A DNA stretch of 64,000 nucleotides, taken from positions 124,001-188,000 of the forward strand of contig JAEWOD010000035.1 of assembly GCA_023461035.1 (NCBI GenBank), read 5' to 3'. Shown here piece after piece: positions 21,001 to 28,782 of this stretch (positions within the stretch are counted from its first letter, which is position 1; each line of letters opens with the position of its first letter). Origin of the DNA: Bacteroidota bacterium. Its GTDB lineage: Bacteria; Bacteroidota; Bacteroidia; Flavobacteriales; Weeksellaceae. Under the pieces are notes generated by a model. The model had not been told where the DNA came from. It saw only the letters and a program-made list of their open reading frames with translations, and did not search any database. The position numbers and the translations under genes were made by a program.

Positions 21001-22133
21001 TTGTTTACGGTATTATAAAGTGAACCTACGCCTCCATTGGTTGGGGCATTGGCACCGTTATCTGCTAAATCCCGAAGGGCTAAAATCGTTCTTCTTTGTG
21101 CCTGATTGGCTCCTCCGTTATCTATGCGCCAGACTTCCAATCTAGTGATGACAATATCACTGGAAATTTGCGGATAATTGACAAGTGCATTATCATATCC
21201 GTTGCGGAAAAATTGTCCCAGAAAGAAGTGACGGTTATAATCATAATCCTCGGCAAAAACGCGGTATTCTGTTAGGACTCCACCTCCCTGAACGGTAATG
21301 TTTTTTGTTTCGGAACGCTGTTCTGAAAACACCATACTTACATCTGTATTTCCAAACCGTAAGTCGGTACGTACTCCAAATAAGGATTGGGCACCGGTGA
21401 TCAGGGAAGTATTCAGCGGCATGGAAATGTTTCCGACTTCTATGTTTTGAACGATGTCGTCTTCACCACCTTCCTTCATGTTTTTCCATTGCAACTTCAT
21501 TTGGTTTTCAAAACCAAATCCTGCTTGGGTATCATAATTAGCTTTTAACTGAAGATTTTCTCCCACTTTCCCCAAAACACTCATTTGGATACGCTGTTGT
21601 AAATCAACGGTCAATGTATTCCGGTTTTGCGGAAGCAATTGCGGATTATCGATTTTCTGAATGAAAACGCCCAAGTCTAATTGAGCCGACCCTTGCGGAA
21701 TCAATTGGATTTCGTTTCCTCCAAATATAGTTTCAAATGCACGGGACTTGATGCGTAAACTCGGGAGTATATTTCCCGATTCGCCCTCTGCGTCTCCAAA
21801 GGCATTGGAACGATACATTTCATCGTAAGCCCGGGATTTATCACGATAATAAGAATCTATATCGCGGTTCAGGATAATGTCCAAATAGTCTTGACTGGAC
21901 AAATAAATAGGCTGCCCTACCTGTATTTCTCCGATTTTCGGCCAAAGCACATACATATCACGTACCGGATCGTACACGATGTCGTAAGTAATCTGATCAT
22001 CTAAATACAATCCTCCTTCCTGATTGTTAAAAGGATATTTTAATGTATCTGAATCCTCTGGCTCCTGCCCGTATGCCGTACCGATAATTAATAGTAAAAA
22101 AATTATCGGAAACAAGCTCTTCATCCTCCTCAT
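15054..22133 (-). CDS. sprA: T9SS outer-membrane translocon SprA (Sov)
   Basis: SprA forms the very large outer-membrane beta-barrel through which type IX secretion substrates leave the periplasm. This protein has about 2,359 residues, in the family's 2,300-2,500 range. A signal peptide (core SLFPIIFLLLIIGTAYG) is followed by long beta-rich repeats and ends in an aromatic/hydrophobic strand, LSLTLSFGN. The frame opens at a TTG (22154), but ATG 22133 or 22124 fits the signal peptide better; an AGGAGG lies directly against ATG 22124, too close to serve it. The gene follows ruvA closely and precedes gcvH. Likely substrates in this window are the products of 27037-28608 and 55939-59022. Confidence 0.95.
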   Translation of the reverse strand: MRRMKSLFPIIFLLLIIGTAYGQEPEDSDTLKYPFNNQEGGLYLDDQITYDIVYDPVRDMYVLWPKIGEIQVGQPIYLSSQDYLDIILNRDIDSYYRDKSRAYDEMYRSNAFGDAEGESGNILPSLRIKSRAFETIFGGNEIQLIPQGSAQLDLGVFIQKIDNPQLLPQNRNTLTVDLQQRIQMSVLGKVGENLQLKANYDTQAGFGFENQMKLQWKNMKEGGEDDIVQNIEVGNISMPLNTSLITGAQSLFGVRTDLRFGNTDVSMVFSEQRSETKNITVQGGGVLTEYRVFAEDYDYNRHFFLGQFFRNGYDNALVNYPQISSDIVITRLEVWRIDNGGANQAQRRTILALRDLADNGANAPTNGGVGSLYNTVNNIPGIRVASTARSAMNGFAYGSDIYQEGEHYLVNENVRKLDPSEYTFYPSLGYISLNQPLVDGEDLLAVSFQYTRNSTPGVLYKVGEMSDEQNELLIGKLIKPNTTVNTASPMWDLMMKNIYSLNALTISPDDFIMNVEFKDNSANSSGIINYLPNTPVQDQTLLQVMNMDRLNLNGNLQMSGNGHYGDGLFDFVNGVTVNPNQGTIIFTTVEPFGDHLADVLGDPNSQYVFNELYNQLPNTLDAERLAQRYSLAGRYKGEVGGGIPLGAFNVPEGSVTVTANGMELVEGVDYTVDYQLGQVTIINEQLKNSGVPINISLENQSTFNMQKKRFMGLNVDHHFSDNFLVGGTIVNYQERPLTQKVQFGAEPVSNTIFGLHTEYTGESEFLTRLTNKIPGIKTDQISQINFSAEGAYLMPGQNKAAGGDSYIDDFEDAQNRISLMDVSSWRMASVPGKPAGLTGNTHPFFPNGANNDDLTYGNGRKLMSWYSIDPRFYGIGGNAPSGISDAELSQHRVRRVELRELFDQRDVMAGTATYINTFDMTFYPTINGPYNVNPTATDTQGWGGAMRPISVTNFIDSNVEYLEFWMMDPYADGVGGNGDLLIQLGNVSEDILKDGQMMYENGMPHSGNGEATSTSLWGKQPENYPIIYAYDTEGAARKEQDLGYNGLNDAEEAAAYPNAAANTNPVTGQNDPASDNYVFYLDDRWGQSPDAGSITGRYKYFQGPQGNNSTDDLLHAYSMQPDAEDINLDYNLDQTEMYNQYTVKLSPSDLQNNTNNFIVATKEAEVTLPNGQTQTVTWYQMRIPVDNFDTDIDGDGVDDLQTDEQLSAAKSVLTSARFMRVLMRGFSEETTLRFATMDLVRSNWRRYPKTLFPIPGSTGPEEGVDQDEFLANLEIGQVTIEENSTNVPPYVLPPGIQREEMQGTTGYQSQNEASMLLKAKLNGNSPTKAVFKNTNLDLRRYKRLEMFVHAENLMDVTSQAVDETTKLFIRLGSDYSDNYYEYEIPLKYTAKTPDGNPSRIWPDENLIDIFTDYFVEAKKARDLDEGTNTLERYAFVPDEENPLKMIYVKGRPSLGGVTSVMIGLRSTSSQDKEVLVWVNELRLSEIDNEGGYAAMGSLGFTLGDFAQVQVSGSVSSAGFGAIDQGPSQRNQEDTRDYALNAQVKLDKFMPKEWGMEIPFNVSLSEQFADPKYNPLDNDVLFDEDPRKEELKDVVRTYAQQKSFTFSNIRKVKTNNKPARFYDVSNFALSFMYADTYNRDVYTAYNLTKNVKASLNYTYGFPIKSIRPLKDWRAVQDTARSAKYLKFLKEFNVNPLPTRLSFRTDIDRVYTERQYRDLNQFFGGTSSYLFPVAFSNNFLFSWQYNVGFDLTKSLRLDYTSATRTLNDGASFEYADKALIWNNLFKVGRPVNYDHQIQLNWKTPIYMFPYMSWANLELGVSNNYNWQARSTVFLNAPNTNGQGLGNIAQNASNFTMIGDFDMTKLYPEFRGYGKMDSIKRGRKRELDSLNRAYEGMTFKALRKIKKPYKFKSKYRGQDYMWMVVSSIKRFQFNYNQQNGAVIPGILAEPNFFGFGKDGGPNAGFIYGTEFDIKRKFIESGNDWVTRSDQLLEPYVITRGTNFTANSMVEPFPNLRIDLNAKRSSSFRSSENGFNLRTYENPNVNTYLDRQQTLNSSNISISTAFMDPDAMYQSFLDNTKVISERLGMANGMAPTGDGYYDGYGLSNYDVLIPAFVSAVEGRNANKTSLGYNRKIPLPNWSITYTGMKNIPLINRYFEVFELSHNYLSSYTVNGIQSNPNYYLNPESRDLNNNFYSDNIYGTVNMIESFSPLIGVDMTFRNSFQFRAQYNRDRLMTMSLSNYTLTEDYGIEYVFGMGYVIKDLKFKMRYQGKNKTFTGDMNFRADVRMRDSETRIRRILDGDSQVTGGQKLMSIQFSADYDFSKNFNLRFFWDQMLTEYKISTAYPISTIRAGLSLTLSFGN

Positions 22134-22157
22134 GTGTAAATAAAGCTGTTTCAAAAA

Positions 22158-22742
22158 CTAAATTCTTTTTAGCACCTCTTTTACCAAAACATCTGCCTCC
22201 GCATCGGGAAAGTCTTTTGAAACGATCTCCAATACTTTTTCTGCGGTTTTAGTTGGTATACCAAGGACACCTAATGCTGATAACGCTTCAAATTTAGATT
22301 TATTTTTAGAATTATCGGAATTTATGTTAAAATTAAATATATCACCTTCCAATTTGTCTTTCAAATCAATAATGATTCGCTGAGCCGTTTTTGCACCGAT
22401 TCCTTTAACACTTTGCAGGACTTTCACATCGGCCGATTCTATCGCTGCTCTGATCTCATCAATCTCCAAAGATGAAAGCATCATCATCGCTGAAGACGGA
22501 CCTACTCCATTTACCGAAATCAGTCTCAAAAAAACTTCTCTTTCCTGCTGAGAATAAAATCCATACAAAATCTGCGCATCCTCTCTCACAATCAGATGTG
22601 TAAAAATTTTCAGGTTTTCTTCTTTTCCGAATTTCGAATAAGAATTCAAACTGATATGAACATGGTAACCCACGCCATTACACTCAATTATGAGATGAGT
22701 CGGATAGATTTCAGTCAATTTTCCGTTTAAATGTGCAATCAT
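22158..22742 (-). CDS. ruvA: Holliday junction DNA helicase subunit RuvA
   Basis: RuvA binds Holliday junctions and loads the RuvB motor for branch migration. The 194 residues hold an N-terminal OB fold (from MIAHLNGKL), tandem helix-hairpin-helix motifs (SVNGVGPSSAM, SVKGIGAKTAQR) and the C-terminal RuvB-contact domain. Its ATG overlaps the maeB stop by 4 bp (ATGA), so it is translationally coupled to that gene. ruvB and ruvC are not in the window. Confidence 0.97.
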   Translation of the reverse strand: MIAHLNGKLTEIYPTHLIIECNGVGYHVHISLNSYSKFGKEENLKIFTHLIVREDAQILYGFYSQQEREVFLRLISVNGVGPSSAMMMLSSLEIDEIRAAIESADVKVLQSVKGIGAKTAQRIIIDLKDKLEGDIFNFNINSDNSKNKSKFEALSALGVLGIPTKTAEKVLEIVSKDFPDAEADVLVKEVLKRI

Positions 22743-25015
22743 TTCTTTCGTTGTTGGGCGTCCAAAACAGCTATGGTCGCCAAATTGACAATTTCATCTA
22801 TCGTGGAACGCATTTGTAATATATGAACCGGTTTGTTCAGCCCCATCAAAATCGGCCCTATAACCTGCGAATTCTCAATTCCACGCAGAATTTTATAAGA
22901 CAAATTTCCGGATGCTAAATTAGGGAAAATCAGCACATTAGCACGCTTTCCATTCAGTTTTGAAAAAGGAAAAGTTTTGGAAATCAATTCTTCATCCAAT
23001 GCAAAATCGGGTTGGATTTCTCCATCCACTACCATATCCGGATACATCCGATGTAAAATCGAAACCGCTTCGCTTACTTTTTTGGAAGTTTCTGTCCTCG
23101 CTGCGAAATTCTCAAAAGAAAGCATCGCTGTTCTTGGACGTATTCCGATTCCGCGAACTACATATTCGGTCATTCGGGCGATTTTTGCCAATTCTTTGGC
23201 TGTGGGGTTATCGTTGATCGTTGTATCTGCAAAAAACAGAGGTCCTTTTTTGGTCAGAATCAGCATCAGGCCTGCCACTTTTGAAACTCCTTTTGCTGAT
23301 CCTATCACTTCCAAAACCGGTTTCAGCGAACTGGCATAACTCCGCGTGGATCCCGTTAGAAAAGCATCGGCTTCTCCTGCTTCCACCATCATGGAACCAA
23401 AATAGTCCCGGTTGGTCAGAAAACGTTTGGCGTTATACAAAGTCATTCCTTTTCGCTGTCTTTTTTTCCAAAGCATTTCGGCTAAACGGTTGACGTGCTC
23501 TTCCGATTCTTTTGATTTTGGGTCTATGATAGGGACATCCAATTGGATATCAAACTCTTTTTTGACTTCTTCAACCTTTTCTTTATTTCCCAATAATATG
23601 GGTTTGGCTATTCCTTCGTCATTTACAATCTGCGCTGCTTTTAAAACATTATATTCGGCAGCATTACTGAATACGAGGGTTTTCGGATCTTGTTTGGCCC
23701 GGCTTTGCAGCATACGGATCAATTTCTGTTCGCTACTCATTCTGTTGAGCAATTCCTCTTCATACGCCGACCAATTGTAAATCTGTCTTCGGGCCACTCC
23801 CGACTCCATCGCCGCTTTTGCTACTGCCATAGAAACCGTAGTTATCAGTCGGTTATCAAATGGCTTCGGGATGATATATTCTCTTCCAAAACTTATATTC
23901 CCAATCTTATACGCCATTTGAACCATTTCCGGAACGGGCTCTTTTGCTAAGTTTGCCAAAGCATGAACCGCCGCCAATTTCATTTCTTCATTGATTTTGG
24001 ATGCCTGCACATCCAGCGCTCCGCGAAATATAAACGGAAATCCTAAAACGTTGTTTACCTGATTAGGGAAATCGGAACGTCCCGTTGCCATAATCACATC
24101 CTTTCTGGTTTCTACTGCCAAATCATAGGTGATTTCTGGATTGGGGTTGGCCATCGCAAACACAATCGGATTTTCATTCATCGATAACAACATTTCAGTT
24201 GTAACTACATTCGCTTTGGATAAACCTATGAACACGTCCGATCCTTTCATCGCTTCTTCCAATGTGTTCAAATCTGTATTTCTGACAAATGGTCTTTTTT
24301 CTTCATTCAAATCGGCACGTAAATGATTGATGACTCCTTTGCTGTCACACATCAAAATGTTTTCCGGTTTTGCCCCCAATGCAACATATAAATGTGTACA
24401 GGCAATTGCTGCGGCACCGGCGCCGTTTACTACGAATTTAACCTCGTTAATTTTTTTATGGGCTAATTCCAAAGCATTAATCAAAGCGGCTGCAGAAATA
24501 ATCGCCGTTCCATGTTGGTCATCATGCATCACCGGAATATCCAGTTCTTCTTTTAAACGTCTTTCGATTTCAAATGCTTCCGGCGCTTTGATGTCTTCCA
24601 GATTGATTCCTCCAAAAGTCGGGGAAATGGCTTTTACGGCTTCAATAAATTTTTCAGGATCCTTTTCGTTGATTTCGATGTCAAATACATCTATATCGGC
24701 AAATATTTTAAACAATAATCCTTTTCCTTCCATCACGGGTTTGGATGCTAACGGCCCAATGTCTCCCAATCCCAAAACGGCTGTACCATTTGATATGACT
24801 GCGACCAGATTTCCTTTGGCAGTATAGCGATAAACGTCTTCGGGATTTTTTTCGATTTCCAAACAAGGTTCGGCTACTCCCGGCGAATAAGCCAGTGCCA
24901 AATCTCTCTGAGTATCATGGGGTTTAGTCGGAACGACTTCTATTTTTCCTTTGCGTCCTGATTCATGGTAACGCAAGGCGTCGATCCGTAATTTGTCATC
25001 TTTTTCCGTTTTCAT
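22739..25015 (-). CDS. maeB: NADP-dependent malic enzyme with phosphotransacetylase-like domain
   Basis: Converts malate to pyruvate and CO2 with NADP reduction. The 758-residue protein has the MaeB layout: malic enzyme domain to about residue 430 (SPGVAEPCLEI; HDDQHGTAI; nucleotide-binding VNGAGAAAIAC) and a phosphate-acetyltransferase-like domain to the end. In characterised MaeB proteins that C-terminal domain is regulatory (acetyl-CoA binding) rather than catalytic. It heads the maeB-ruvA-sprA-gcvH run and has a good -7 box upstream. Confidence 0.95.
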   Translation of the reverse strand: MKTEKDDKLRIDALRYHESGRKGKIEVVPTKPHDTQRDLALAYSPGVAEPCLEIEKNPEDVYRYTAKGNLVAVISNGTAVLGLGDIGPLASKPVMEGKGLLFKIFADIDVFDIEINEKDPEKFIEAVKAISPTFGGINLEDIKAPEAFEIERRLKEELDIPVMHDDQHGTAIISAAALINALELAHKKINEVKFVVNGAGAAAIACTHLYVALGAKPENILMCDSKGVINHLRADLNEEKRPFVRNTDLNTLEEAMKGSDVFIGLSKANVVTTEMLLSMNENPIVFAMANPNPEITYDLAVETRKDVIMATGRSDFPNQVNNVLGFPFIFRGALDVQASKINEEMKLAAVHALANLAKEPVPEMVQMAYKIGNISFGREYIIPKPFDNRLITTVSMAVAKAAMESGVARRQIYNWSAYEEELLNRMSSEQKLIRMLQSRAKQDPKTLVFSNAAEYNVLKAAQIVNDEGIAKPILLGNKEKVEEVKKEFDIQLDVPIIDPKSKESEEHVNRLAEMLWKKRQRKGMTLYNAKRFLTNRDYFGSMMVEAGEADAFLTGSTRSYASSLKPVLEVIGSAKGVSKVAGLMLILTKKGPLFFADTTINDNPTAKELAKIARMTEYVVRGIGIRPRTAMLSFENFAARTETSKKVSEAVSILHRMYPDMVVDGEIQPDFALDEELISKTFPFSKLNGKRANVLIFPNLASGNLSYKILRGIENSQVIGPILMGLNKPVHILQMRSTIDEIVNLATIAVLDAQQRKK

Positions 25016-25049
25016 TTCTTTTTGCTTAAATCAACTTTAGACAAGAGCG

Positions 25050-25057
25050 CAAAAGTA
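25050..25057 (-). promoter_or_regulatory. -7 box for the maeB operon
   Basis: The minus strand reads TACTTTTG followed by CGCTC, matching TAnnTTTG, 35 nt upstream of the maeB ATG. This would be the promoter for maeB-ruvA-sprA. No clear -33 TTG is visible. Confidence 0.55.
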
Positions 25058-25093
25058 CGGAATTAGAAAACAGGAATCTAATGATTGGGTGAA

Positions 25094-25588
25094 TTAATCT
25101 CTATCCTCAAAAGAGGCAGGACTGAAACAACATTCCAGCTCAAATGGAATCAATTCGTCCGATTCTTCGGTGAAATCCTGCACTTTTCCTTTCCATTTCA
25201 GACAAAGCGTGCCTGAATTGTCCTTGAAAAAAGAGAGATGATTTTCATCGGCTTCGAAATTTTCATCGGAAAAATTGACGTTGGTGTAAAAGATTTCATC
25301 GATTTCGCCTTCTTCATCTTCGATTTCTACATAAGATTCCGGGATTTCAAAGTTCTGCCCCGCTAATTCTTCATGTGAAGAAACATGAACAGGAAAATCA
25401 TCTACCGATAAAATAACTTGTGAAAAATCATTTTGCAGAGAGTCGTCCTCTACATGGTCGAGACCATCTGTCGAATGAATTTCAATAAGAAGCTGATGCT
25501 GTTTTCCCGAATACACCACTTTGCAGAAACACTTTTCGATGTGGTAAGTAAAGGTCTCTTCCGGATGGAAGAATTTGATCGTTTTCAT
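25094..25588 (-). CDS. Acidic protein of unknown function
   Basis: A 164-residue protein I do not recognise. It has no signal peptide or membrane segment and is strongly acidic, with runs such as EIEDEEGEIDE and EESDELIPFELE; two cysteines sit at 21 and 23 (KCFCK). Composition suggests a soluble cytoplasmic, mostly beta protein. It has its own well-formed promoter and is transcribed towards maeB, 78 bp away. Confidence 0.7.
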   Translation of the reverse strand: MKTIKFFHPEETFTYHIEKCFCKVVYSGKQHQLLIEIHSTDGLDHVEDDSLQNDFSQVILSVDDFPVHVSSHEELAGQNFEIPESYVEIEDEEGEIDEIFYTNVNFSDENFEADENHLSFFKDNSGTLCLKWKGKVQDFTEESDELIPFELECCFSPASFEDRD

Positions 25589-25614
25589 TGGAGTATTAAA
25601 ATCTTAACTTTCAG

Positions 25615-25644
25615 CGAATATAAAAAGAGTTTGGAATTTTTCAA
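25615..25644 (-). promoter_or_regulatory. Promoter of the acidic unknown gene
   Basis: On the minus strand TTG (25644-25642), a 19-nt spacer and TATATTCG (25622-25615) match the Bacteroidota -33/-7 arrangement with one mismatch in the -7. It lies 26 nt upstream of the ATG at 25588. Confidence 0.6.
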
Positions 25645-25767
25645 ACGGGAAATGAAGATTTTGGAAATTTCTTAATTCGTTTAGTTTAATTTATATTCTT
25701 TAAATAGAACGAAATACAATACTGTCAGCTTACAAGAAAGTTGTGCGCTGGCGAGATCAACCCTTGA

Positions 25768-25850
25768 GATTGCTTTGCTCTCCTTTCAGTCGGGTTCGCA
25801 ATGACGGTCAGTCCGTCATTGCGAGGAGGAGGCACGACGACAAAGCAATC
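25768..25850. repeat. REP-like long hairpin element
   Basis: This 83-bp imperfect palindrome has outer arms GATTGCTTTG (25768-25777) and CAAAGCAATC (25841-25850), inner arms CGCAATGACGG (25797-25807) and CCGTCATTGCG (25813-25823), and a 5-nt loop. The interior between arms is unequal (19 and 17 nt). GTCATTGCGAGGAGG/CAAAGCAATC elements resemble dispersed repeats of many bacterial genomes. It fills the otherwise empty spacer between rpmA and the acidic gene. Confidence 0.75.
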
Positions 25851-25871
25851 CCTGTTAAAAACCACAAAAAC

Positions 25872-25903
25872 AAAAAACAGCTTCCTTTTCAGAAAGCTGT
25901 TTT
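25872..25903 (-). terminator. Rho-independent terminator after rpmA
   Basis: On the minus strand AACAGCTTTC, a short loop and GGAAGCTGTT run into TTTTTTG. It lies 23 bp after the rpmA stop and should end the rplU-rpmA transcript before the REP-like element. Confidence 0.85.
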
Positions 25904-25926
25904 ATAAATTTTTCAACTTAAGACGG

Positions 25927-26187
25927 TTACTCTACTACCGGATCAATGGAAACGTATGATCTGTTGTCTGCTTTTTTACGGAAAACAACTGTTCCGTCTA
26001 CCAATGCAAACAAAGTGTGATCTTTACCGATTCCTACTCCGTCACCCGGATGGTGTTTTGTACCTCTTTGGCGAACGATGATGTTTCCTGCAATTGCAGA
26101 TTGCCCACCGAAGATCTTCACGCCCAATCTTTTGGAATGCGACTCACGACCGTTTTTGGAACTACCAACTCCTTTCTTATGTGCCAT
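25927..26187 (-). CDS. rpmA: 50S ribosomal protein L27
   Basis: L27, 86 residues, beginning MAHKKGVGSSKNGRESHSKR, the basic N-terminus that reaches the peptidyl-transferase centre. No Firmicutes-type cleavable extension is present. It follows rplU by 25 bp in the usual order and is closed by a strong terminator. Confidence 0.98.
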   Translation of the reverse strand: MAHKKGVGSSKNGRESHSKRLGVKIFGGQSAIAGNIIVRQRGTKHHPGDGVGIGKDHTLFALVDGTVVFRKKADNRSYVSIDPVVE

Positions 26188-26212
26188 TTTAGTTTATTTT
26201 TTCAGTTTATGA

Positions 26213-26854
26213 TTAAGCAGTCTTCCCTCCGTTTAGTTCGTCCTGCCAAGCTTTCAATTCATCCATTTTTCCTTCAGCCGCAAGCTCTGCTTGTTTTGCC
26301 CAGGTTTCTGGATCCAAATGCGCTAAATTTTCTCCAGCTTCCAAAACCGCTTTGATTTCTTCGATAGATGCTTTTGACAATTTTGCGAAAGTATCAATTC
26401 CTGCCGCTACCAAAGCTTCTGCCGCTTTTGGACCGATTCCCTCAACTATCTTAAGGTCATCTGCTTTTTTGGCTGCTTTTTTTGCAGGTGCTTTTTCTTC
26501 TTTCACCTCTTCTTTCTTTGTTTCTTTTTTGGCTGCTTTTGCTTTACCTGCTCCTATCGAAACAATTTCAATCTTTGTGAACTGCTGACGGTGACCGTTT
26601 TTCTTTTTGTATCCTTTTCTTCTTTTCTTTTTGAAAACGATTACTTTATCACCTTTTACGTGTTCCACGATTTTTGCTACGACGGACATACCGTCTATAA
26701 CCGGGGCGCCAACTTGTACGGAACCGTTGTCAGTCAACAATACGCGGTCGAAAGAAACTTCAACTCCCGCATCTCCTTGCAAACGGTTTACATACAACTG
26801 CTGGTCTTGCTCAACTTTGTATTGAAGCCCTGCTATTTCTACAATTGCATACAT
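26213..26854 (-). CDS. rplU: 50S ribosomal protein L21 with C-terminal helix-hairpin-helix extension
   Basis: Residues 1 to about 103 are L21 (MYAIVEIAGLQYKV ... KKKNGHRQQFTKIEI). Standard L21 stops there at 100-105 residues, but this protein continues to 213. A Lys/Ala/Glu-rich linker (about 106-132) leads to a compact domain containing DLKIVEGIGPKAAEALVAAG, a helix-hairpin-helix-like motif of the kind that binds nucleic acid. I recall similar extensions in other Bacteroidota L21 proteins, so it is probably genuine and not an assembly error. Its promoter is one of the clearest in the window. Confidence 0.95.
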   Translation of the reverse strand: MYAIVEIAGLQYKVEQDQQLYVNRLQGDAGVEVSFDRVLLTDNGSVQVGAPVIDGMSVVAKIVEHVKGDKVIVFKKKRRKGYKKKNGHRQQFTKIEIVSIGAGKAKAAKKETKKEEVKEEKAPAKKAAKKADDLKIVEGIGPKAAEALVAAGIDTFAKLSKASIEEIKAVLEAGENLAHLDPETWAKQAELAAEGKMDELKAWQDELNGGKTA

Positions 26855-26886
26855 TAGTTATACTTTTTAAATAATTTTTCGGACGG

Positions 26887-26916
26887 CAAATATAGGAATT
26901 TTTCTTTTACTTCCAA
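26887..26916 (-). promoter_or_regulatory. Promoter of rplU-rpmA
   Basis: On the minus strand TTG (26916-26914), a 19-nt spacer and TATATTTG (26894-26887) match the Bacteroidota consensus exactly. The following CCGTCC makes a 14-nt identity with the tRNA-Leu promoter at 62505-62518. Confidence 0.85.
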
Positions 26917-26997
26917 CTGTTTCCCATAATTATTTATTCCAACTTATTTGATTGCAACTGAATTATTTAACAAATGATTTATTTTCAATTTAAACAT

Positions 26998-27030
26998 AAA
27001 GAGCCTATAATGGATTTCACACAGGCTCTT
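26998..27030 (-). terminator. Terminator-like hairpin after the T9SS-secreted gene
   Basis: AAGAGCCT and AGGCTCTT arms, 8 bp, enclose a 16-nt loop on the minus strand, followed by TATGTTT. It lies 7 bp after the stop of the 27037-28608 gene. The U-tract is short. Confidence 0.6.
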
Positions 27031-27036
27031 AACTGC

Positions 27037-28608
27037 TTATCTTATGATTAATTTCTTTACAGTTGTACCTTTTTCATTGGTCAACTTGATAAAATAAACT
27101 CCCGGCGGAAGGTTTTTTTGAATTTGTGTCGTTCCGGATATCATGCGATTATCTACCAATTTCCCGGCAACATTAAGGATTTCTACTTTATAGGAATCTT
27201 TGGTTTGAATTGTAAATTGACCATTGGATGGATTAGGATAAATCGATATCGGTTCAGTTGAAAATTCATTTGTACCAACCAATTCATTTCTGCCCATTTT
27301 ATAAATCACCTCTCTTTGCACCCATCCAGCTCCTGGATCATTACGCATATCAGACCAGGAAGCATGAAAATTACCATTCTCATCAAACTTAACAGAAGGA
27401 TAGTCCCATTGAGGGTCTTCTTCGCAAATGACCAAAGGTGTTCCAAATCCTGTGTTTTGATCATAACCCAAAAATGAAATGCTTTGTGCCAAAAAGTCTG
27501 TAAAAACAACTCCACAATCACCTTCCATATTACAATCCATGTCCATTCTTTTTAACAATCCTCCTGCATTGGCAGCTATTTCAAATGTATTGGGTGAAAG
27601 CGTAAAAGTATCTGTAGCCACATCATAATCATACAGTATGATGGCATCTCTATCCGGCCCGGTCATTTTGAAATATTGCATAACTTTAATTTGCCCGTTG
27701 GCCGAAACCAAAGTATAATTTGAAAACATCACATTTTCAGAAGTCAAGATGGTCGGCTCACTCAACTCATGGGTGGTTTCATCATAAATTCTGTATTTCA
27801 GATCCATGGTCCCTCCTGAATTGTACTCCGAATAAACAATCATGGCTTTTTGGTTTCCGATGGTACGCATAAAGGGAACACCCGCATTCTGTCCGTCTGT
27901 CAAATCCGAAACCGCGATATCGGCCGACCATTCAGTCCCGTCAAAATACGTCATGTAGATTTCCTCATTGGTTTGGTTTTCTCTGAAATCAAATCCCCAA
28001 ACCACCACAGGAAGATTATCATCGGTAACATACACATCTTTATAGCTGTTAAAGTGATCTACCGTTCCTCCTAAATCGGAAATTTTCACACCATCAGCCC
28101 AAGCATCAGTAGCTGCATCATAATGGGAATATCCTATATAATTTCTCCCGTTCTCATACGCCCAAACGTTATAGGCCACATGCAGGTCTCCGTTGGAAGC
28201 TGCGTCAATGGCAGGTAAATGGTTGTTGCGTTCACCAATTTCACCACCTGCATCCACAAAAATTACTTCAGACCACTGGCCATCGCTTAGTTTTTTACGA
28301 TATATGATTTTTTGCAAGCCATTTGTGTGATTGTCATTATATACGACATAAACATCATTTCCTTCAGTGACCAAACGCACATCCCAACTGTCATAATCAG
28401 GATTATTGGACAAATTAACGTCCGGCTCACTCCAGTCCAACATCAATTCATTTGGACCAAAAGGATTTGACGTGGGAACAGATGCCTCAGGAATGTTTTG
28501 TTGAAAATAAATCTTTCCATTTTCATCAGTTTGAACCCCTTCGCTGATTTGACCAAAACTGATTCCCGCAAATCCAATAGGAATCATAAAAAATAAAATT
28601 CTTTTCAT
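27037..28608 (-). CDS. T9SS-secreted protein with type A sorting domain
   Basis: A 523-residue protein with a signal peptide (MKRILFFMIPIGFAGISFG) and a C-terminal sorting domain from about residue 445 (ISIYPNPSNGQFTI ... GVYFIKLTNEKG ... KKLIIR), the type A signal for the type IX system. The body has repeated motifs such as DNHTNGLQKIIYRK, AYNVW and ASWSDMRNDPG, which resemble a sialidase/propeller-like arrangement, but no enzyme signature is visible. It is probably exported by SprA and cell-surface attached or released. The gene stands alone with its own -7 box and terminator. Confidence 0.85.
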   Translation of the reverse strand: MKRILFFMIPIGFAGISFGQISEGVQTDENGKIYFQQNIPEASVPTSNPFGPNELMLDWSEPDVNLSNNPDYDSWDVRLVTEGNDVYVVYNDNHTNGLQKIIYRKKLSDGQWSEVIFVDAGGEIGERNNHLPAIDAASNGDLHVAYNVWAYENGRNYIGYSHYDAATDAWADGVKISDLGGTVDHFNSYKDVYVTDDNLPVVVWGFDFRENQTNEEIYMTYFDGTEWSADIAVSDLTDGQNAGVPFMRTIGNQKAMIVYSEYNSGGTMDLKYRIYDETTHELSEPTILTSENVMFSNYTLVSANGQIKVMQYFKMTGPDRDAIILYDYDVATDTFTLSPNTFEIAANAGGLLKRMDMDCNMEGDCGVVFTDFLAQSISFLGYDQNTGFGTPLVICEEDPQWDYPSVKFDENGNFHASWSDMRNDPGAGWVQREVIYKMGRNELVGTNEFSTEPISIYPNPSNGQFTIQTKDSYKVEILNVAGKLVDNRMISGTTQIQKNLPPGVYFIKLTNEKGTTVKKLIIR

Positions 28609-28640
28609 GCTAAATCTAAATTTAAATTAAACCTTCTACT

Positions 28641-28648
28641 CAAATGTA
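28641..28648 (-). promoter_or_regulatory. -7 box for the T9SS-secreted gene
   Basis: The minus strand reads TACATTTG, matching TAnnTTTG, 33 nt upstream of the ATG at 28608. The nearest TTG is 25 nt away, longer than usual. Confidence 0.5.
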
Positions 28649-28782
28649 TTGATTTTAGCAGGATTAGGTATTCCAAGGACTGTTAATTTATTCAATTCAA
28701 CTTTCAGCTATTCAAAGATCTCAGAAAATATCAGATACCGATATGTTTAATTAAAACTTTCAGAACGATTTCTTTAGATTTA

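Noticed and set aside
24327..24827. 166-residue open frame on the plus strand opposite maeB
   Set aside because: Lies wholly within a well-supported malic enzyme gene, has no recognisable motif, and is one of many mirror-image frames there.
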